A DNA stretch of 64,000 bases from Lachnospiraceae bacterium (GTDB lineage Bacteria; Bacillota; Clostridia; Lachnospirales; Anaerotignaceae): contig CAJTKM010000005.1 of NCBI GenBank assembly GCA_910576545.1, positions 124,001 through 188,000 of the forward strand. The letters run 5' to 3'. This document shows positions 16,724 through 25,895 of this stretch, one piece after another. The position numbers were made by a program, and so were the translations under genes. The notes beneath the pieces were generated by a model. It saw only the letters and a list, made by a program, of their open reading frames with translations. It was not told the DNA's origin and ran no database searches. How positions within the stretch are numbered: position 1 is the stretch's first letter; every line of letters begins with the position of its first letter.

Positions 16724-16762
16724 GCAAAAAAAGAAACGCAGGGGAATGGTTGTTTCCCCCGC
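16724..16762 (-). terminator. Terminator of the S-layer-homology gene, displaced by a repeat
   Basis: On the minus strand a GCGGGGGAA/TTCCCCTGC stem (16738-16762) precedes GTTTCTTTTTTT. It lies beyond the MITE-like element, which therefore sits between the gene and its terminator. Confidence 0.65.
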
Positions 16763-16788
16763 ATTTCCGGATTTGTTATCTGCAATAT

Positions 16789-16955
16789 TTAGAACCTATC
16801 CGTAAATTATCTGCACACATCCTGCTTCATCTTTTCCGGAAGTATTTGTCGCTTTTCCCTGCCGTACCACCCGGTATGCCTGCAAAAAAGGTCCCTGCCT
16901 GCCGGAAAATCTGACTATGCAATCTGTACGTATCTTATTTTCGGATAAGTTCTTA
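16789..16955. repeat. MITE-like ~167-bp element, copy 1
   Basis: About 91% identical by eye (15 differences) to 42357-42523. The ends are imperfect inverted repeats (outer TTAGAACCTATCCGTAAAT against the complement of the other end, TAAGAACTTATCCGAAAAT). No coding capacity. Its last bases supply the TAA stop of the S-layer-homology gene. Confidence 0.8.
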
Positions 16956-18854
16956 GTCGTCGATTCTGGTGATGTAGCCATCACTGTTCAGGGCGAGAGT
17001 AACTTTGATATCATCGCTGCGTTTGAAATATTCATCCATCCATGTCAGGAAGGAATCTTTATTATTGGCATTGATTTCATCATTATCAACCTGGAATTTA
17101 TCATCAAACTCGTAGGTATATTCGTTGTCCTCTTTTGTTGTGATGTCAAGCGAATTCTTATCATAATCGTAAATTGTGCCGCTTACGCCGGTCACTCTGC
17201 CGGTAATTTCGGAAACGTAATCATTCTTTGTTTTTACGGTAACGGTGATTTCCTTTTTCTCCTTTATTGCAAGCTCAAGGTCATCCCAGCTATCAATATC
17301 AGATTCCTTCGTGCCGTCCTCAATCTTTATATCAATGCCGGCCTTGCTCTTGATATCAAAGCTATCGCCGCCATTGAGTTTCAACTTGGAGGAGGTCAGG
17401 GAAGCAATTACTCCTTTGTCGCTGCTGCTGCTTTCCTTTGTGGTAGCAGCGATTTTGCTGACAACATTCTTAATATCAGCCGTAACGGTAGCGGTGATGG
17501 TCTCATCGTCATCGAAAAGCTCCATCAGGTCCTCAAAGGTCTTTTTGGAGCCGTTGATAGTAACAGAAAGCTCATCGGCGTCCTTGATTTCGTAGGTCTT
17601 GCTCTTGCTGCCATCCAGTACGATTTCATCTTCGGCGAGGTCTGTGATCTTCCCCTTCTTTTCGTTGGAGGAGATGGTCTTGGCTTCGATTTTGGATACG
17701 CGCTTTTCTGTGTTCAGGGAAAGCGTTGCGTTCAGCGTCACGCCGTCTTTATAGGTATCCAGCAGATAGTCGAAGTCGCGCAGTGTGCCGTCCAGATATA
17801 CCCGTACATCTTTCGAGTCTTTCAGCGGGTAGGTCTTGCCCTCGATTGTAATGCTGCTCTTGGAACAGCCTGTGATGTTACCGGTCAGGGCGTCAGACGT
17901 TTCCGCTGTAACAGAGATTGCGATAATGCGGTTGCCGCTGTCCAGTGTCAGCTTTGCGTTCAGTTCTGTGCCGTTGCGGAAAAGTTCAAGCAGTTCGTCC
18001 AGAGTGGAGCTTTTGCCGTTCAGCTCAACTTTTGCTGTGCCGCTGTTGGAGAAATAATAGTAGCTTGCGCTGTCCACAAAGTTTATGTAGAAGTTCGTCA
18101 TGCCGCCTATTTTGCCTTCCAGCTTTGCCGCTTCAACAGGCTCAGAGGGTGTTTCCGGCGCAGATGCGGAATTTACCAGCAGGGTATACAGGTTGGAAAC
18201 CAACACTGCAGTTTCGGAGCGGTTCAGCGTATTTTTCGGGTTGAAATTACCCTGATTGTCGCCGCTTACGATTTTCTGCTGTGCCAGCAGTGCGATGTAA
18301 GGGCGTGCGCTCTCGGAGATTTCCGCGTTATCGCCAAAAGAGGTCGAGCCGCCCGCAGAAAGGGACGGAACAGCTGCTTCAAGCGCGCGTCCGAGAATTT
18401 CAGTTGCTCTTTCACGCGTTGCCTCGCGCGGTGCGCCATTGTTCATAAAGCTGCTCAGGTCTGTAATGGCAACAATTTTCTTTTCCAGACACTGTGCCAG
18501 AGCGGGGTGCGCCCATTCGGGGATTTTATAGGTCTGCATTGTGGTAGACCATTTTTCCGTCACAGAATCATCGGGTGTCAGCTTTTTGGTGTTTACCATC
18601 AGCTTATACGCAAGCTGTACCGTTTCGCAAAGGGAAACCTTGTCCCGCGGACGGAAAATGGTTTTGCCGTTCTGCGTTTCGCCTACCATCAGCCCCAGGT
18701 CTGCCGCCTTCTGAATGGAAGTTTCTGCGCCGGGCCAGGGAACCTTGTCCAAATCGGAGAAGGTAACGCCAAGGGCGGAAACGGGCTGGCATGCAATCAA
18801 AGATGCTGCCAGAAAAAGTACCGGTTTAGAAAAATTTTTTTTGCTATGTTTCAT
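16953..18854 (-). CDS. S-layer-homology domain protein
   Basis: A 633-residue exported protein. Signal peptide residues 1-28 (VLFLAASLIACQPVSALG). Three SLH-like segments follow: about 30-75 (FSDLDKVPWPGAETSIQKA ... FRPRDKVSLCETVQLAY), 95-150 (WAHPALAQCLEKKIV) and 165-225 (ARPYIALLAQQKIVSG ... FNPKNTLNRSETAVL), which anchor proteins to secondary wall polymer. From about 240 onward repeated beta units carry variants of ITVTVKTKNDYVSEI. ATG 18854 follows AAGGAGG at 10 nt. The final codons GAC GAC are followed by a TAA that belongs to the adjacent MITE-like repeat, so the original C-terminus may have differed. Confidence 0.92.
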   Translation of the reverse strand: MKHSKKNFSKPVLFLAASLIACQPVSALGVTFSDLDKVPWPGAETSIQKAADLGLMVGETQNGKTIFRPRDKVSLCETVQLAYKLMVNTKKLTPDDSVTEKWSTTMQTYKIPEWAHPALAQCLEKKIVAITDLSSFMNNGAPREATRERATEILGRALEAAVPSLSAGGSTSFGDNAEISESARPYIALLAQQKIVSGDNQGNFNPKNTLNRSETAVLVSNLYTLLVNSASAPETPSEPVEAAKLEGKIGGMTNFYINFVDSASYYYFSNSGTAKVELNGKSSTLDELLELFRNGTELNAKLTLDSGNRIIAISVTAETSDALTGNITGCSKSSITIEGKTYPLKDSKDVRVYLDGTLRDFDYLLDTYKDGVTLNATLSLNTEKRVSKIEAKTISSNEKKGKITDLAEDEIVLDGSKSKTYEIKDADELSVTINGSKKTFEDLMELFDDDETITATVTADIKNVVSKIAATTKESSSSDKGVIASLTSSKLKLNGGDSFDIKSKAGIDIKIEDGTKESDIDSWDDLELAIKEKKEITVTVKTKNDYVSEITGRVTGVSGTIYDYDKNSLDITTKEDNEYTYEFDDKFQVDNDEINANNKDSFLTWMDEYFKRSDDIKVTLALNSDGYITRIDD

Positions 18855-19084
18855 ATGTTGAAAGCCTCCTTGTGTTTTTTAATCAGTATAGCAGATAAAT
18901 GTTACAGGATGGTTTGCTAAATATTAAAATAATATTAGAAAAATGAGAGAGTTTTAATTTTTCGACGATTTCCTTAATTTTCCACGATGCAAAAGTAAAA
19001 AAATTGAGATTTTTTGATTTTTTTGTTGCATTTTTCAGTGAAATATGGTAGTTTAATTTTATAGTATATAAATGAAGGAGGTGT

Positions 19085-19441
19085 ATGATGAACATTAGAA
19101 AATCGGAAATGAATATATTAGAGGTGTTATGGACGGAAGGGGAGATGTCTGCAAGCCGGCTGTATCGCATCCTTGAAGAGAAGATTGGCTGGAAAAAAAG
19201 TACGACTTATACCGTAATCAGCAAATGCATTGAAAAAGGCTTTGTAAAGCGGGTCGAGCCGGGCTTTATCTGTCAGCCGCTGATTGCAAGGGAAGATGTG
19301 CATAATGCAAAGTTTATAGATATCCTCAAAGACTACTATAGCAATTCCAGAAGTTACTTCCTTTCAGCTTTTGTGAAAGAATCTCCGCTGACGGATGAAG
19401 AAGTGCAGAAACTGAATGATATTGTGGAGCGTCTGAAGTAA
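19085..19441 (+). CDS. BlaI/MecI/CopY-family repressor
   Basis: A 118-residue winged-helix regulator. The N-terminal helix-turn-helix (SEMNILEVLWTEGEMSASRL) and the following wing (KKSTTYTVISKCIEKGFVKRV) are typical of BlaI/MecI, which dimerise on the operator and are cleaved or released when the sensor protease is activated. GAAGGAGG precedes a double ATG (19085 and 19088; either can start). The adjacent downstream gene encodes a BlaR1-like M56 protease, so the pair likely controls itself and an antibiotic- or envelope-stress response. No beta-lactamase gene is adjacent. Confidence 0.92.
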   Translation: MMNIRKSEMNILEVLWTEGEMSASRLYRILEEKIGWKKSTTYTVISKCIEKGFVKRVEPGFICQPLIAREDVHNAKFIDILKDYYSNSRSYFLSAFVKESPLTDEEVQKLNDIVERLK

Positions 19442-19453
19442 TGAGGTAGTGCT

Positions 19454-20818
19454 GTGGATGTTTTAATCTGTAACCTTTCGGCAGGGATTATGATTATACT
19501 GACGCTGATTCTGAGAAAAATCGCAATATTCAGGATACCAAACAGTGTATTTTGTGTATTGTGGGCGATGGTCGGCATTCGGTTGATGTTCCCTGTTTCT
19601 CTCAGAATGTCTTTTAGTATTCTGAATGTTTATTTCTACGGTTGGAATAAACTGGCCCCAATCAAACGGCTTCAGGATGAAACGCTGTATGATGACCTGA
19701 TGTTTCAAATTGAAACAGCCGGCAGTTATGCGGAGGAGCATATCAGCACTTTTCTGGTGCTATGGCTGATTGGGTGTACAATCCTTGCGGCGCATTTTAT
19801 CAGCAGCTATTTCGGCGCTTGGAAGGACATGGGAGAATCAAAGCCGTTGGAGGATGCGGAATATCTGGAAAGCTGCATTGCGGAGCAGGGGTTTTGCCGT
19901 AAGATTTTGCTGAGAAGCAAAAGCGGTATGCTTTCCCCAATGACTTGGGGTATTTTTCGGCCGGTAATTTATTTTCCTTCGGATTTTGACAGGGAGGATA
20001 AGACACTGACGAGATTGGTTCTGCTTCACGAATGTGGACATATCCGGTATTTTCATTCTTTGCTCAAGCTGTGGAATATGTGTCTGATTTGTGCGTATTG
20101 GTATAATCCAATCGTCTGGATTATGTTTTTCAAATTTGAAAGAGATTTGGAAATCAGCGCAGACAGGTACGCACTGCGGCATACGGAAGGCGATGTAAGG
20201 GCAGTATATGCGCGCTATGTGATAGCGGCCATGCGTGAGGCGGGCAGAAAGTTTGAAAAGGCCCGTCAGGACAGAAAGAAAATCATGTATTTTAATATGT
20301 TTTATTATTGTAACAAGGGTAAAAATAAGGACAAATCAGAGGATATGAAGGAAGAAAGGGTTGAAGCGATTATGAATTTTAAGAAAATGGGAGCGTGTGC
20401 AATCGCTGCTACTTTGCTGATTCCCATGGGAATGACAACGGTATTTGCAACAACGAATACTGTTTTGAGTGAGAAAGAAACCGGCAGAGTTTTGGAGTAT
20501 ACGGATGCCGTTGATATAAAGGTAATTGATACAGAATGGGATGCTTCAAATGTGGCATCACCAGTTTCTTTATTTGTTGACTGGAAACACATTGAACCCT
20601 ATATTGTTTTTAACAATATGGAAAGGGCATCCTATCTATATGTACAGAACTATGAATATGTTACTTACGGGACAGCACCCCCTAAAAGTATTGAAATTTC
20701 AACAACATTTGAGGGACATAAATATAAAGGCACATTGGACAGAACTGATTATAATTACAATGATGCAACAGATAAATACACAGGTTTTTATACTGGGAAA
20801 ATTTATCGCCAAGACTAA
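19454..20818 (+). CDS. BlaR1-like M56 membrane metalloprotease sensor
   Basis: A 454-residue protein with about four membrane segments (residues 7-20, 30-50, 98-115, near 315-335). The zinc motif HECGH appears at about residue 195 (VLLHECGHIRY), with the downstream SADRYALRH segment providing the third ligand region, as in family M56. After the last membrane segment (FKKMGACAIAATLLIPMGMTTVF) is a roughly 120-residue external domain without penicillin-binding motifs, so the inducer is probably not a beta-lactam bound by acylation. Start GTG 19454, 12 nt after the repressor gene, with GAGGT upstream. Confidence 0.88.
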   Translation: MDVLICNLSAGIMIILTLILRKIAIFRIPNSVFCVLWAMVGIRLMFPVSLRMSFSILNVYFYGWNKLAPIKRLQDETLYDDLMFQIETAGSYAEEHISTFLVLWLIGCTILAAHFISSYFGAWKDMGESKPLEDAEYLESCIAEQGFCRKILLRSKSGMLSPMTWGIFRPVIYFPSDFDREDKTLTRLVLLHECGHIRYFHSLLKLWNMCLICAYWYNPIVWIMFFKFERDLEISADRYALRHTEGDVRAVYARYVIAAMREAGRKFEKARQDRKKIMYFNMFYYCNKGKNKDKSEDMKEERVEAIMNFKKMGACAIAATLLIPMGMTTVFATTNTVLSEKETGRVLEYTDAVDIKVIDTEWDASNVASPVSLFVDWKHIEPYIVFNNMERASYLYVQNYEYVTYGTAPPKSIEISTTFEGHKYKGTLDRTDYNYNDATDKYTGFYTGKIYRQD

Positions 20819-20874
20819 AGTAAGGGTATAATGCTTCCGGGAGAAGTATTGGCAAAACGAATGTTTTGCCCGCG

Positions 20875-20943
20875 AAAGTTTGGGGTCAAGCCCTTTTCAA
20901 AGGGCTTGCGGAGGTTTGGAGGCAGAACCTCCAAGGTCTTTTA
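20875..20943 (+). repeat. Two-hairpin dispersed repeat, copy B
   Basis: Hairpin 1 AAGCCCTTT-TC-AAAGGGCTT, linker GCGGAGGTT, hairpin 2 TGGAGG-CAGAA-CCTCCA, end AAGGTCTTTT. It is preceded by a separate perfect hairpin GGCAAAAC/GTTTTGCC (20851-20870). Confidence 0.8.
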
Positions 20944-20963
20944 ACAAAAATTTCAAATTTTTT

Positions 20964-20989
20964 AGAGGCTGGGGACAGCCTCTTTTTTT
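20964..20989 (+). terminator. Terminator downstream of the BlaR1-like gene
   Basis: AGAGGCTG/CAGCCTCT stem (20964-20983) with a 4-nt loop and seven Ts. Confidence 0.85.
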
Positions 20990-21004
20990 GTGCATTTTTG
21001 CATA

Positions 21005-21034
21005 GAAACAAAAAACCGCCTGTAAAGGCGGTTT
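21005..21034 (-). terminator. tyrS terminator
   Basis: AAACCGCCT/AGGCGGTTT stem (21013-21034) read on the minus strand, followed by a T run, 17 nt after the tyrS stop. Confidence 0.85.
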
Positions 21035-21050
21035 CTGCATCATCTGTTTT

Positions 21051-22292
21051 TTACTTCAATATTACATTGTGGAAAGTCTTTTTGCCTTTCTGTACCAACA
21101 GCTTGCCATCGGTGAACAGGTCTGCCGTTACCTTGAAATCCACATCGTCTACAGCCTTTTCCGCAACCTTTACGCCGCCCTGCTGAACAGCACGCCTGGC
21201 CTCGGAACGGGAAGGAACTACATTGATTGCAGTCAGGAGGGACAGGATATCCATGCCTTCGCCTGCAAAATCTGCCGCGGGGAATTCTGTGGAAGGTGCC
21301 GCACTGGTTGCCGCGCCTTTGCCGAAAAGGGCGCGCGCTGCTTCCTGTGCTTTTGCCGCTTCTTCTTCGCCGTGAACGATTTTTGTCAGCTCAAACGCCA
21401 GCACTTCTTTCGCCTGATTGATTTCGCTGCCGGGGAGTGCGCCCAGACGGCGTACTTCGTCCATAGGCAGGAATGTCAGCAGTGCAAGGCATTTTTCTAC
21501 GTCCTTATCGCCGACATTTCTCCAGTACTGATAGAAGTCGTAAGGGGAGGTCTTTTCGGGGTCGAGCCATACCGCGCCGCCGACGGTCTTACCCATTTTT
21601 TCGCCTTCGCTGTTTGTCAGGAGCTTGAATGTCATGCCGTATGCGGGCTTGCCCAGCTTGCGGCGAATCAGTTCCGCGCCGGCGATGATGTTCGACCACT
21701 GGTCGTTGCCGCCCATCTGGAGAACACAGCCATAGCGTTCGTGCAGTTCCAGGAAGTCGTAAGCCTGCATAATCATGTAGTTAAACTCCAGGAAGCTCAG
21801 GCCAAGCTCACGCTCCATACGGATTTTGAAGCAGTCTGCCGCCAGCATACGGTTTACCGTAAAGTGAATGCCGACTTCGCGCAGGAACTCAATGTAGTTC
21901 AGATTGCGCAGCCAGTCCGCGTTGTTGGCAATGATTGCGCCGTCTTCGCCGTCGTCAAAATTGATGAAGCGGGAAAGCTGTTTTTTAATGCACGCTACAT
22001 TGTGGTCAATGGTTTCTACCGTCATCATTTTGCGCATATCCGCTTTGCCGGAAGGGTCGCCAATCATGCCCGTGCCGCCGCCCATCAGGCAGATGGGGCG
22101 GTTGCCGCACTGCTGCATGTGCGCCATTGCCATAACGGTCAGGAAGTGGCCGACATGCAGGCTGTCCGCTGTCGGGTCGATACCGATATAAAACGTAACG
22201 CCTCCTTTTGCAAACAGTTCCTTGATTTCATCTTCATGCGTCAGCTGTTCAATAAAGCCGCGTTCTTTCAAAACATCATAAGCATTTCTCAT
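21051..22292 (-). CDS. tyrS: Tyrosine-tRNA ligase
   Basis: A 413-residue class Ic synthetase that charges tRNA-Tyr. The ATP motif HVGH is at about 46-49 (SLHVGHFL) and the second signature is KMGKT at about 230, the usual TyrRS form. The tyrosine-binding region ([25 protein letters not shown]) is intact and the C-terminal S4-like domain ([17 protein letters not shown]) binds tRNA. ATG 22292 follows AAAGGAG. A T-box leader upstream couples expression to uncharged tRNA-Tyr. Confidence 0.97.
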   Translation of the reverse strand: MRNAYDVLKERGFIEQLTHEDEIKELFAKGGVTFYIGIDPTADSLHVGHFLTVMAMAHMQQCGNRPICLMGGGTGMIGDPSGKADMRKMMTVETIDHNVACIKKQLSRFINFDDGEDGAIIANNADWLRNLNYIEFLREVGIHFTVNRMLAADCFKIRMERELGLSFLEFNYMIMQAYDFLELHERYGCVLQMGGNDQWSNIIAGAELIRRKLGKPAYGMTFKLLTNSEGEKMGKTVGGAVWLDPEKTSPYDFYQYWRNVGDKDVEKCLALLTFLPMDEVRRLGALPGSEINQAKEVLAFELTKIVHGEEEAAKAQEAARALFGKGAATSAAPSTEFPAADFAGEGMDILSLLTAINVVPSRSEARRAVQQGGVKVAEKAVDDVDFKVTADLFTDGKLLVQKGKKTFHNVILK

Positions 22293-22334
22293 AGCAATTC
22301 TCCTTTACTTTATCATCATATTTTTTGTCTGCGG

Positions 22335-22590
22335 AATAAAAAACGGGCTTTCCCGCCAAAAGGACGAGAGAACCCGTGGTACCACCTTAATTCATGCCTA
22401 TCATACAAAAAGACAAACATCTTCCGACCCCGGTAACGAGGGGTAACCGCCGCGCCATTGCCTGCGCGAAGCTCATGAGGCGTAATTTACAAATTCTGTT
22501 CTGCGGTCCTTTCACCTGCCGGACTGCTCTCTGCGGCTGTAACCAGATTTGCCCATATACTCAATCTTCGCTTTTTTCATTTATATCGCA
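22335..22590 (-). promoter_or_regulatory. T-box leader for tyrS, tyrosine specifier
   Basis: Reading the minus strand, the T-box core AAGGTGGTACCACG (22388-22375) is followed by an intrinsic terminator (ACGGGTT pairing with AGCCCGT, then TTTTTT, about 22376-22340). Upstream lies a stem I-like region with an AGAGAG element, GGTGAAAGG apical region and GAATTTGTAAATTACG, where TAC (22484-22482) fits as the Tyr specifier. Uncharged tRNA-Tyr would stabilise the antiterminator. The 5' limit is approximate. Confidence 0.9.
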
Positions 22591-22661
22591 TATGGTATCA
22601 CAGCTTTTTGGGAAAGTCAATACCTGTTTTTTCATATTTGAAAATGCACGATTGGCAGTTA

Positions 22662-23879
22662 TTATTGTTTCAGTTCTGCGCCCAGCTGTGCAATGCGGAT
22701 AATCACCCGCACCGCCTGCTCCATGGAGGGAATGGGGATAAACTCATGCGTGCTGTGGAAGTTATGCCCGCCCGCGAAAATATTCGGGCAGGGCAGACCC
22801 ATATAGGAAAGCCGTGCGCCGTCCGTTCCGCCGCGAATGGGCTGTACGATGGGCGTGACACCGCAGTCCTGCATTGCCTGTTTTGCCAGCTCCACAATTT
22901 CCATATGCTCCGTAAGCTGAGAGGACATGTTGTAGTATTCATCACGCAGTTCCAGTTCGATGGCATCGGGATACTGTATATTTTTCCGCTCCACAAGCAG
23001 ACGCAAAAGGTTTTTCCGGTACTCAAAGGCTTCTTTGTCAAAATCACGTATGATATAGGTCAGCGTTGCGGAGGTCACATTGCCTTCAAAAGAACAGAGG
23101 TGAAAAAAGCCCTCATAGCCGGAGGTTTTTGCGGGCGTTTCCCGTTCCGGCAGAAGGGAGGCAATTTCTGTTCCAATCAGGGCCGCGTTTACCATAACAT
23201 TTTTTGCTGTGCCGGGGTGTACATTCCTGCCCGAAATGCGGATAATAGCGCGCGCCGCATTAAAGTTTTCGTATTCCAGTTCCCCGATTCTGCCGCCGTC
23301 CATGGTGTATGCAAAATCCGCGCCGAAAGCGGCAGTGTCAAAATAATCTACGCCCCTGCCGATTTCCTCATCTGGCGTGAAAGCAATTTTCAAATCCCCA
23401 TGCGGGATTTCGGGGTGCAGCTGAAGGTATTCCATGGCGGCTAAAATTTCTGCAATGCCAGCCTTGTCGTCTGCGCCGAGGAGCGTCGTGCCATCGGACG
23501 TGATGATGTCCTGACCGATATATTCGGATAAAACGGGAAATTCCTCCGGTGTAAGGCTGCTGCCGTTCAGGGCAATGCTCCCGCCGCTGTACTGCTCCAC
23601 GATGTTGGGCTTGACATTCTCCCCGGACGCATCGGGGCTGGTATCCATATGGGCAATAAAGCCGATGACAGGCGCACCCGTAACGTTCCCTGGAAGAACG
23701 GCGGTGACGTACCCATGCTGGTTTTTTGAAACATTCTGCAAACCGATTTCCTCACATTCCTTTGCGAGAAAATCCCCAAAAGAAAGCTGGCTTTTTGTGC
23801 TGGGGAAACTGGCGGATGCTTCGTCAGATGTGGTGTGATGCTTGACATAGGTCAAAAAACGTTCTGCAACAGTTTTCAT
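22662..23879 (-). CDS. pepT: Peptidase T (tripeptide aminopeptidase)
   Basis: A 405-residue M20B metallopeptidase that removes the N-terminal residue from tripeptides. The zinc and catalytic residues are visible: HMDT (about 78-81), GADDKAG (about 140), PDEEIGRG (about 174), and the late His in GGHNFHSTHE (about 377). ATG 23879 follows AAGGAGG at 5 nt. It is cytoplasmic with no signal peptide. It is upstream of the T-box/tyrS unit on the same strand but separate from it. Confidence 0.96.
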   Translation of the reverse strand: MKTVAERFLTYVKHHTTSDEASASFPSTKSQLSFGDFLAKECEEIGLQNVSKNQHGYVTAVLPGNVTGAPVIGFIAHMDTSPDASGENVKPNIVEQYSGGSIALNGSSLTPEEFPVLSEYIGQDIITSDGTTLLGADDKAGIAEILAAMEYLQLHPEIPHGDLKIAFTPDEEIGRGVDYFDTAAFGADFAYTMDGGRIGELEYENFNAARAIIRISGRNVHPGTAKNVMVNAALIGTEIASLLPERETPAKTSGYEGFFHLCSFEGNVTSATLTYIIRDFDKEAFEYRKNLLRLLVERKNIQYPDAIELELRDEYYNMSSQLTEHMEIVELAKQAMQDCGVTPIVQPIRGGTDGARLSYMGLPCPNIFAGGHNFHSTHEFIPIPSMEQAVRVIIRIAQLGAELKQ

Positions 23880-24363
23880 ATGTGCCTCCTTAATTATCAA
23901 ATGTGAAAAATCCTATGAATGTATTCATAAGGAAAGTTTTCTGAAAGTGCAGATAAAATAAATTTTCCCATTTCTTCCCCTGTGGAAAAGCAGGGCAGCC
24001 GGTATTTTTTTATTTTAACATTTTTCCTCTGAAAAAGCCAGCGGCATGGAAACGGATTCCTTCCGGGCTGTTAAGAAATCTTTATTCCGTTGACATAATT
24101 GTAATAAAAATGTTAAAATAAATATCGCATACAAACTTTCACAGCTATATTCTGGAAAAGCTGGAAAGAACCCGGAAAGCACTTTTCCGATTGGATACAT
24201 ATTTTCAGGGCAGTATGGGGAAACCGCCCGTCTGCTGCTTTCCCAAAAGCCGCTTTTCAAAAAAACGCTTCTAAAAAATAATTTCCACATACACAGTTTC
24301 TTAAACCTATGGAGTGATGCAGAAAAGGCATATTTGCGGAGGCAGGAAAAGGAGGAATGATAT
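23880..24363 (+). other. Divergent pepT/DUF1538 upstream region
   Basis: No gene seen. It contains the DUF1538 promoter (24090-24119), about 240 nt of leader without a riboswitch signature I recognise, and a ribosome site (AGGAGG, 24350-24355). Confidence 0.5.
24090..24119 (+). promoter_or_regulatory. Promoter of the DUF1538 operon
   Basis: Perfect TTGACA (24090-24095) and TAAAAT (24114-24119) with 18-bp spacing. Confidence 0.6.
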
Positions 24364-25881
24364 TTGCAGAATTTAGCATTTAAGGAGAAAGTATTTGAAT
24401 CACTGGCGTCTGTCCTTCCGCTGACAGCCATCGTACTGCTTTTGAGCGTCACGGTTACGCCGCTGTCCTCCGGTACGCTGGTGCTGTTTTTGTTCGGCGC
24501 GATGCTTCTGATTATTGGGATGGGCTTTTTTACGCTTGGGGTGGATATGTCCATGATGCCTATGGGCGAAGGCGTGGGCGTGCAGATGAGCAAGGCGAAA
24601 AAAATGATCCTCCCGCTGGCGGTCTGCTTTGTGCTGGGGCTTTTGATTACAATAGCGGAGCCGGACCTTCAGGTTTTGGCGGAACAGGTTCCGGCGATTC
24701 CGAACCGCGTGCTGACATTTGCGGTAGCTGCCGGAGTGGGGGCGTTTCTGGTAATTGCGCAGCTGCGTATTTTTTTTCATATTCCTCTGGCAAAAATGTT
24801 TTTGTTTTTTTACCCGCTCATATTTCTGCTGGCGTTTTTCGCGCCGGCGGATTTTGTGCCGGTTTCTTTTGACAGCGGCGGCGTGACAACAGGACCGATT
24901 ACGGTGCCGTTTATTATGGCAATGGGTATCGGTATGTCTACGCTGCGAAGCGATAAACATTCGCGTGAGGACAGCTTTGGCCTGATTTCGCTTTGCAGTA
25001 TTGGACCTGTGCTTTCCGTATTGTTGCTGGGGATATTTTATGAGCCGGATTCCGCGCTGTATACCCCGACGGCTGTGCAAGAGGTGCAGACGACGAAGGA
25101 GGCGGCGGCATTATTTTTTCATGCACTGCCGGAATATGCAAAGGAAGTGGCGACGGCATTCCTGCCAATCGTAGCAGTGTTCGCACTGTTCCAGCTGATG
25201 AGCCGCCGTTTTAAGAGGTATCAGCTTATGAAAATCGCCAGCGGTTTTGTTTTTACATATGTCGGACTGACACTGTTCCTCTGCGGCGTGAATGTCGGTT
25301 TTATGCCTGCCGGGCAAATCATCGGTTCGGGCATTGCCGAAAGCAGATATAAGTGGCTGTTGGTGCCGGTCGGCATGGTGATTGGCTATTTTATTGTCGC
25401 GGCGGAGCCCGCCATTCATGTGTTGAACAAGCAGGTAGAGGAAATTTCAAACGGCTCTGTCACGCAGAAAATGATGGGACGCTGCCTTTCCATCGGCGTG
25501 TGCCTTTCCGTTGGCATTGCCATGCTGCGCATATTGACAGGGATTTCTATATTTTGGTTCCTGATTCCCGGTTACGCGGCTGCGCTTGCGCTGACCTTTT
25601 TTGTACCGCATATTTTTACGGGTATTGCGTTCGATAGCGGCGGCGTGGCTTCCGGCCCGATGACTGCTACGTTCCTGCTGCCCTTTGCAATGGGCGCGTG
25701 TGAAACATTTGGCGGAAATATCATGACGGACGCATTTGGCATTGTGGCAATGGTTGCAATGACGCCTCTGATAACGATACAGCTGATGGGCCTGTTCAGC
25801 AGCCTGAAAGAGAAAGCAAAACGCCGTTACATCGAAATCCAGCTGCACCAGCTGGAAGACGATATATTGTATTTTGACTGA
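24364..25881 (+). CDS. DUF1538 integral membrane protein, two repeats
   Basis: A 505-residue protein with about twelve hydrophobic segments arranged as two homologous halves. Each half has the motif FDSGGV-x-x-GP (FDSGGVTTGPITVPF at about 172; FDSGGVASGPMTATF at about 425), which is characteristic of DUF1538, a family thought to be transporters. Start TTG 24364 has AGGAGG 8 nt upstream; the nearby ATG at 24357 is out of frame. The next gene, 14 nt downstream, is P-II-like, suggesting a transporter with a dedicated P-II regulator, as AmtB has GlnK. The substrate is unknown. Confidence 0.9.
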   Translation: MQNLAFKEKVFESLASVLPLTAIVLLLSVTVTPLSSGTLVLFLFGAMLLIIGMGFFTLGVDMSMMPMGEGVGVQMSKAKKMILPLAVCFVLGLLITIAEPDLQVLAEQVPAIPNRVLTFAVAAGVGAFLVIAQLRIFFHIPLAKMFLFFYPLIFLLAFFAPADFVPVSFDSGGVTTGPITVPFIMAMGIGMSTLRSDKHSREDSFGLISLCSIGPVLSVLLLGIFYEPDSALYTPTAVQEVQTTKEAAALFFHALPEYAKEVATAFLPIVAVFALFQLMSRRFKRYQLMKIASGFVFTYVGLTLFLCGVNVGFMPAGQIIGSGIAESRYKWLLVPVGMVIGYFIVAAEPAIHVLNKQVEEISNGSVTQKMMGRCLSIGVCLSVGIAMLRILTGISIFWFLIPGYAAALALTFFVPHIFTGIAFDSGGVASGPMTATFLLPFAMGACETFGGNIMTDAFGIVAMVAMTPLITIQLMGLFSSLKEKAKRRYIEIQLHQLEDDILYFD

Positions 25882-25895
25882 AACGGGGTGAGAGT

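Noticed and set aside
16917-18920. Very long plus-strand open frame opposite the S-layer-homology gene
   Set aside because: It is a shadow of the minus-strand gene, with cysteine-rich, unlikely composition and no ribosome site.
21069-22436. Long plus-strand frame opposite tyrS
   Set aside because: Shadow frame; tyrS on the other strand has all synthetase motifs.
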